A stretch of 64,000 nucleotides of DNA from Labyrinthula sp. Ha (Eukaryota; Sar; Bigyra; Labyrinthulida; Labyrinthulaceae). The stretch covers positions 124,001 to 188,000 of the forward strand of contig JAALGZ010000040.1 of assembly GCA_015227615.1 (NCBI GenBank), read 5' to 3'. Under the pieces are notes generated by a model, which was not told where the DNA came from, did no database searches, and saw only the letters and a list, made by a program, of their open reading frames with translations. Every line of letters starts with the position of its first letter. Within the stretch, counting starts at the first letter, position 1. Below, piece after piece: positions 58,360 through 64,000 of this stretch. The position numbers were made by a program, and so were the translations under genes.

Positions 58360-59394
58360 TTATTCCTCTAAGTATTTAAGATAATCTTCTTTAAGAGGAC
58401 CCAAAGGCCAAATTCCTGTTGCATTCACCGTTTTCTGTGACCAGTAGTAGTGCTTTACAATGTGGTCAATTCTAACAGTTTCTTTTACCCCAGGCATATT
58501 ATAAATCTCTTTCATATACCTCAAGAAGTTGGGCAACTCTTTCAGTTGATTTCTGGAAGTCTTAAAGTGGGCATAATAGACAGCATCATATCTGATTAAC
58601 GTCACAAAGAGCCTTACATCGCTCAACGTAAACTTGTCTCCAGTCAAGAATCTTCGTGTTCCTAGAAGTTCCTCTATCTCATCCATGGCTTTCCAATGAG
58701 CTTCATATGCGTGCTCATAAGCTTCTTGAGTTTGAGCAAAGCCACAACGATATACCCCATCGTTAATACCTGGATAAACAACAGAATTAACTCTTTGCAT
58801 TTCATTTTGAATTTCAGGATCATCAGCATAGTTCAAGTCGAGATCAGGGTTTTTTGCCCACTCGTTGAACACATGGTTAAGTTGAATAATTATTTCAGCG
58901 CTTTCATTTGTTACGATTGTTTTTGTTTTCTCATCGAAAAGAACAGGTACTGAAAATACTGGTCTTGAAGCAAGCTTCTTGTACTCTTCAGTGTATCCTG
59001 GATGAGCAAGTTCATATATATCTTTCAGAAAAGAAAAACCTTTCGCATACTCAGGAAGACTAAATTCTCCTCCCATTTCATCTTGGAAATTCCAACCCTT
59101 ATATTCACTGGTTTGCGTTGAATCAAACTTTACGTTTGCAAGTTCCCATCCGGTAACGGTAAGTGCCAGCACATCTTCAAGACCTTTCAGCTTTCTCAAC
59201 ATCAAGCATCTGCTTGCCCAAGGACAAGCATATGACACAAAAAGTCTATATCTACCAGGTTCTGCAATATATTTTGCGTCTGGTTTCTCTGCTTTTGTAT
59301 ATATCTTATCGTGGAACTTAGTTGCGCTTCTCTTCCAAGACCCCTTCGCGTTGCTTTGATTCTTAAACTTGTTCTGTTCTGCGTTATCAGCCAT
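58360..59394 (-). CDS. Glutathionyl-hydroquinone reductase (Xi-class GST, ECM4 type)
   Basis: A 344-residue Xi-class glutathione S-transferase (yeast Ecm4/Gto, bacterial YqjG). The N-terminal thioredoxin-like domain has the catalytic SYACPWASR motif with Cys57, then PVLFDEK and TNESAEII, which bind glutathione. The helical C-terminal domain contains GVYRCGFAQTQEAYE, typical of the class, and LTGDKFTLSDVRLF. The enzyme uses glutathione to reduce glutathionylated hydroquinones and related compounds. The frame stays open upstream to 59532, where it would add a basic, acid-poor 46-residue segment resembling a mitochondrial leader, but no ATG lies there, so I start at the ATG at 59394; an upstream exon could still supply a leader. 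Its upstream region carries the inverted repeats described at 59524-59560. Confidence 0.93.
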   Translation of the reverse strand: MADNAEQNKFKNQSNAKGSWKRSATKFHDKIYTKAEKPDAKYIAEPGRYRLFVSYACPWASRCLMLRKLKGLEDVLALTVTGWELANVKFDSTQTSEYKGWNFQDEMGGEFSLPEYAKGFSFLKDIYELAHPGYTEEYKKLASRPVFSVPVLFDEKTKTIVTNESAEIIIQLNHVFNEWAKNPDLDLNYADDPEIQNEMQRVNSVVYPGINDGVYRCGFAQTQEAYEHAYEAHWKAMDEIEELLGTRRFLTGDKFTLSDVRLFVTLIRYDAVYYAHFKTSRNQLKELPNFLRYMKEIYNMPGVKETVRIDHIVKHYYWSQKTVNATGIWPLGPLKEDYLKYLEE

Positions 59395-59600
59395 ACTTCG
59401 AAAGAGATAGTTTCGATAATTTTTTTGACGAAGGGTGTTTGTTATAGATGTTTTAAACGGTTTAAAGATGAGAGAATTGATTTTGTATCTTTTTGTTGAA
59501 TAGTTATCGGTTAATTTCGTATAATTCCGCAACTTGGGAAGTCGGAATTAAATTGCGGAACTCAGAAAAGAAGAGACATCCTATTCATTAGAAAAGAAAA
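59395..59600. promoter_or_regulatory. Presumed promoter of the GST gene
   Basis: Contains two nested inverted repeats: ATTCCG (59524-59529) with CGGAAT (59543-59548), and TTCCGCAA (59525-59532) with TTGCGGAA (59553-59560). The CGGAAT half-sites also occur in inverted form in the THOC1/RING-Tubby promoter. A binding-site role is inferred. Confidence 0.4.
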
Positions 59601-62600
59601 CGAGCAAGTGTTTATAAGATAAATGTAATATGTTGGAAAATATAATAGCAAGGGCTAGATGTCAATTATATTGTGAAGCTTAAATGAGGAAAGTATTAAA
59701 TACCCACTAGTCTTCGAATTTGATAAGAATTATCAATACTTACTTGATAACTTTTTTGATGCTGATTATCAATGAGAGATTTGGGACTTTGATTCAAATC
59801 AAACCATTTTGATTTTCAGTAACCAATCAAAATAGGTTTGTCAAAATTAATGATCGTCAATAAGAAAATATGAGAAACAAAATTATTGATGAATTGTCAA
59901 TAAATCAACTCCGACCTCTAATCCTTACTCAGAAAATCCTTGTAAGAAAGGCTTGCTGTGAACTAGGTACTGTTAGGCTGGTTTACTTTTATTTGACTCA
60001 AACAAACATTTTAGAGTTCATAGGGGCAACTGTTTAAAACAACGCTAATAAACCATCCATTTTTCCTGGCAGAATTGAACACATTTGGCTAGTACTGCTG
60101 ACTATAGCTTACGATCCTTTTGTTGTTGAGTAAGAGAATATTCTCACTCCAAGTAGCACATGACCACAGTTGAAACATCTAATTTTAGCCTGAAGCCCTG
60201 GGTCAGAATCATTTCATAGCAGAATCAGGAATAATGATGTTGCTCTCAGTTCTTGGGTTGTAGCGAATTGTGTCGATCTCATTCCAAGTATTTACGGCAC
60301 TGGAGACTCAAGTTGAGTCTCTTCTGGTGCAGAAGTACTCTTTTATCTTGCCAAAATTTTATATAGTTTGTGCTAGTGCATGTTGTTAGTAAAAAAGCTT
60401 TTCCACAGGGGTGCCAACTGAAGAAAATCTCTCATCAAGGAATTGAAGTTCCTCAAACTATAACTGAATCAAATGAAATATTGGTAGCTTTAAGGATCGT
60501 CAAAACTTAATAGTGAAACCCAAAATCCTCTACAAACTCCCTTACTAATTTCTGAATCAGAAATTTGTTCACCTATCAGTAAATCTCAGGTAAATCCTCA
60601 TTTGTTAATTCTTATTCAATTCCCCATTCCTCACTCAATAAGGTATCAACACACACTCAATCATTTTGAGATTTCTCAACTGTTAGGGAGAGTCCTCGGT
60701 GAGTACTTCTTCTCCACCACTAATTGCACTACATTAAATTGAGACTCTTTATATCACTAAAATTAATTTAATCTCTACATAAACTTTAGGCTCTAATATT
60801 GCTGCTTTTGGGTCTTTTGTTTTGTATATTGGCTCATGAAATATCGTGCCCTAGATGCCCTAGCACCCCATCTCAATCACTGCACCTTTTGGTATAAAAT
60901 CATATGGGAAAAGTTCTAAATGAACCGTTGGTGTATAGTCACGCAATTAAAGAGTAAAATTACCAAAGATAGTTACAATCATCTTTTTATACTCTTTTTT
61001 TTGTGAATAAATGGTGCAATACCTGTTTGAAGCTTTGCAATTTTTCTAGAGCATTTTCTGTTTGCTTGAAGAAAATATATGAAATCCATCATCAGCAAAA
61101 ATGAAACTAAGCTCTACTTGTTCCTAACTATACCATTTTTGCTTGGCTGGAAAATAGAATTGTATCTACAACTTAAATCTTATTTTTAAAACCCATTTCT
61201 GTTTCGATTTATTCCGTTTTGCCACGACGAAGCAGAGATGTAGGCAAAAAACTCCTAACAGACTTAGAAACTAATTTTATCTTAAAATATACATATGATG
61301 CATAGAAAACTGCTTTGATCTCCTTTGCTCGCTTAAGTGTAAGCTTCTACGAGGTTTGAAAAGCTTGCTCTTGGAATAAAGGAATTTATTGTATTTTCAC
61401 CAAATGAAATTGGAGAAATAAAACTCTAACAGTTTTCTTGCAACTAGAAAAAAAGCTACTAAATAACATTTTCTGGAAATAACTTTGTATTTATGCTGTC
61501 ATAAAAACTTTCTGTGATTCTTATATTGACGCCGCTTTGTATGCTCATCCCTGCGGAAAGAGCTTAATATGATACATGACACTGGAGAACCGTCTCTAGA
61601 ATACATAGGTTACTTGACTTTAGTTTTCCTTCAAAATATTATACTTGTTGTTTTAACTTAGTATTTATAAACGCTCTTGCAGAGGTCACAACCTTGTTAT
61701 TGTTATTAAATACATTCTAAAAAAACTCTTTACTCTGCAACTAGGAGCATAGTTGGTTAGCAGTGCAAAAAATGACTTTATCCGAGCTTGAAGCCTGCTA
61801 TTGAATTCTGAAATTAATTATGTATATCAAACAAAGACCAACTGTCTCCGAAGACTTTGATGATCAGTTGGTATTTTGAAATAGATTATCATAAGAACCA
61901 TGATACACCAATATTCATGAACAAAGATATTTAACCATGAGCCAGTTCAGCAACAATTGTATTGTTTTGTATTTTTGAAGCCATCATGAAAGAGGTCTGA
62001 CTTGATCCATGGGATATGAAAATAGTTAGTCTTCTTATTTCATTTTTCAAATATTAGTTTGCAACAAATAAAGCAATATAAACTTACTTAAGAGACATAC
62101 AGAGAGTCTTAAAATCCTAAGAATACTAGTTTCCACATATTTTATACGCACAAGGTAACACTAACAATATGTTTCGTCTTTAATATGTTTCTCTCCTCCA
62201 AATTATGTGGAAAGCACTATTGTTATATAGAATTATATTTTATTCAACGAAACGAGTTAAAAAGATTTTGAATTTACTCTTAGCTAAAAATTTTCCTTTT
62301 TGAACCTATCTGCAGTTGTAACTGTGAGGACAAGAAGTAGGCTCAATATAATCTTTCACAAGGTTAATATTCCCAACAATCAGAGTCTTCCCATTCAATC
62401 ATAATATGTTTTTTTCTGAAACTAGGGTATTACCCTGTGTCTTTTAGCATGAAGTCGCCTCAAGTTCTGATCTCATTGCAATATGGTTCTGCCCGCTATA
62501 AAATGCTTCTCCTGTCAGTAAAATCTCATCTAACTCACGAGCACAGTACTGTATAGTTAGTTTCTAAAATTAACGTGCATGTATTGAATCCAACCAACCT

Positions 62601-62800
62601 AATGATAGGTCTAGAACCTTATAAAGTAAGCTAAATCTTTGAGTACAACTGTATAGCGAGACGAAAGCCAAATTTCGAAAAGATAGAGATAGTTTAAACA
62701 AAAAAAGAAGTTCAATTACTCTTCTAATTTAGGTTACTTATTACTCTAATACTCTAAGGAGACAAAAATACAATTAGGTAGTTTGTGTTTATTTTACGCA
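59601..62800. other. Gene-free AT-rich region
   Basis: No gene recognised. Notable sequence: several TTGAT/ATCAA inverted pairs at 59730-59900, a perfect 19-base palindrome at 60303-60321, and a TTCCTCA-rich stretch at 60420-60710 that resembles, in reverse, the sequences near 2.5 and 25.8 kb. Confidence 0.5.
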
Positions 62801-62928
62801 CACGTCATCCAAATACAACAAAATGAATATATTTGATTGGCTACATATAGCCAATGAAATTTCGATAAACACTAGGAAGAATTAAAGAATTCTACGATAA
62901 TCGAAGAAAGTATCGAGAAAATTTCACG
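62801..62928 (+). promoter_or_regulatory. Promoter of the BED-RidA gene with paired CCAAT boxes
   Basis: ATTGGCT (62836-62842) and AGCCAAT (62849-62855) form a perfect inverted pair with a 6-base spacer, 74 bases before the ATG at 62929. A CACGTCA word lies near 62805. Promoter function is inferred from position and from the same boxes at 22.8 kb. Confidence 0.55.
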
Positions 62929-63696
62929 ATGTCTGACAATAATAATACAACAAATTTATCTTTACCAAGTGTCCCTGTAGATTTAACATCAGAACAACAA
63001 ATTCAAATACAAGAATCATTTCTTCCTTTGCCAATTGAACCTCAATCACTTCCAAAACCTCCAGAATTAACAGACCCAGTAGTTAAAGAAAAAGAAGAGA
63101 AACCAAGAAGAAGAAAAATCTTAAGTGGACCACCAAAAAGGAAAGATACAAGTAAACATAGGGTTGGTTTTAAAAGGGTTCTTGGAAACGAAAGAAATCA
63201 GAGTCAGTGTAATATTTGTGGAATCATCGTACAAACAACAGGAGGAAATACATCTGGTTTAGCTTTGCATAGAAAGAAGTGTAATTTGAACTTACCTACT
63301 CCAAAGAAGATGAAGATGTACTCCTCAGGAAGTGAGTATGAAGAATTAATTGGATATTCCAGAGCAGTAAGTCATGGAGATTATGTGTTTTTATCTGGAT
63401 GTACGGGATATTATTACAGAGCAAGACCAATGAGTATTGCTGAAGCAGTTGAAGATCAGTGTAGACAGTGCTTGGTAAATATTGAATCTGCATTAAAAGA
63501 AGTGGACAGTTCTATGAGTTTAAAAAATATTGTTGAAGTGATGTACATTTTACCTGATAAAAGGAATTTTCCAAAGTGTTGGGAGATACTCAGAAAGAAG
63601 ATGGCGCACAAACCAGTTGCTACTATGATAGAAGCTGGATTGGTTGATGACAAGTGTAAGATAGAAATTAAAGTTACAGCTGCAAGAAAGGTATGA
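62929..63696 (+). CDS. BED zinc finger-RidA fusion protein
   Basis: A 255-residue single-exon protein with two domains rarely seen together. Residues 1-60 are a P/Q/E-rich tail, and 58-85 are basic (PRRRK, GPPKRKD), like a nuclear signal. Residues 90-118 form a BED-type finger: C94NIC97 ... H114RKKC118 with a preceding conserved region. Residues 137-254 are a RidA/YjgF/UK114 fold: YSRAVSHGDYVFLSG, AEAVEDQCRQCLVNIESALKE, NIVEVMYILPD and KIEIKVTAA. RidA proteins form trimers and hydrolyse reactive enamines and imines; the arginine that binds the carboxylate (PARS in active members) is replaced here (P229VAT), so the usual deaminase activity is doubtful. A DNA-targeted, ligand-sensing role is possible but is inference. 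The start is the first ATG. Confidence 0.85.
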   Translation: MSDNNNTTNLSLPSVPVDLTSEQQIQIQESFLPLPIEPQSLPKPPELTDPVVKEKEEKPRRRKILSGPPKRKDTSKHRVGFKRVLGNERNQSQCNICGIIVQTTGGNTSGLALHRKKCNLNLPTPKKMKMYSSGSEYEELIGYSRAVSHGDYVFLSGCTGYYYRARPMSIAEAVEDQCRQCLVNIESALKEVDSSMSLKNIVEVMYILPDKRNFPKCWEILRKKMAHKPVATMIEAGLVDDKCKIEIKVTAARKV

Positions 63697-64000
63697 ATAC
63701 ACTTGGTAGGATGAAGAATGTTACGGGTAATGTGTAAAGATTTTTTTCATATTCCAAACGTAAATGTTCAAGGGTTCAAAGGAAATATCACTATTCGAAA
63801 AGTCAGGTTCTATTTCAGTTCTATGTTTACAAGAAGATCTTTTTCTACACTTGAAGTATTTCTATACTCATTATGGTTTTTCTTCCCTTTCACTTTCGCG
63901 GAATTTTGAGGGATGAAGACATACCTCTTCTATAAATACATCAATATTAGTTCTTAACTTAAACAGAATTATATTTTTGACTTTCTATTTTTCCACAATA
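63697..64000. other. Intergenic end of the window
   Basis: No gene recognised. It includes the presumed 3' untranslated region of the BED-RidA gene and one TCGCGGAATTTT word near 63895. Confidence 0.5.

Noticed and set aside
59395-59532. Mitochondrial leader in frame with the GST
   Set aside because: The open frame begins at TTG with no ATG; kept only as a possibility if an upstream exon exists.

Overview
The window is nuclear DNA of a eukaryote, most likely a free-living protist. It is strongly AT-rich (roughly one third G+C by eye). Genes are monocistronic with no bacterial-type operons, all three standard stop codons are used, and the products are eukaryotic: a NUP153-like FG nucleoporin, THO complex subunit 1, a PPPDE isopeptidase, a FAM177 protein, a Tubby protein, an LRR-Roc-COR GTPase, and a peroxisomal acyl-CoA dehydrogenase with a C-terminal AKL signal. 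I cannot name the lineage.

The most distinctive property is intron size. Eight introns in five genes can be placed by reading frame, protein-family fit and GT/AG ends. They are only 27, 28, 29, 29, 30, 31, 31 and 34 nt (mean about 30), and all lie toward the 5' ends of their genes. Removing them restores family-typical N-termini that are lost if only the long open frames are taken, and uncovers a small membrane-protein gene (6705-7034).

Layout. 1-2924: gene-free. 2925-7034: a TrhO/TSTD2 rhodanese facing an LRR-Roc-COR GTPase, then the 100-residue membrane protein. 7035-15.6 kb: gene-poor, with a 35-bp minisatellite at 9389-9560. 15.6-19.9 kb: a decayed LINE with a GC-richer 3' region and a small tRNA-like SINE candidate. 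20.9-25.6 kb: FAM177, THOC1, a RING-Tubby fusion and a serine beta-lactamase-like hydrolase. 25.6-34.8 kb: gene-poor, holding a second, older LINE fragment at about 30.9 kb. 34.8-36.9 kb: acyl-CoA dehydrogenase and PPPDE peptidase. 39.5-45.5 kb: FG nucleoporin and PP2C phosphatase from a shared promoter, then an unidentified nuclear-type protein. 48.4-51.4 kb: a large sterol-sensing/Patched-type membrane protein. 57.1-59.4 kb: a coiled-coil protein whose stop lies 6 bp from that of a glutathionyl-hydroquinone reductase-type GST. 62.9-63.7 kb: a BED zinc finger fused to a RidA domain.

The genes do not form one pathway. Several share bidirectional promoters (22649-23024 and 42026-42205), and some upstream regions share CCAAT boxes or CGGAAT inverted repeats. 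The candidates for new biology are the RING-Tubby and BED-RidA domain combinations, the Roc GTPase without the usual guanine-specificity aspartate, and the ultra-short introns.
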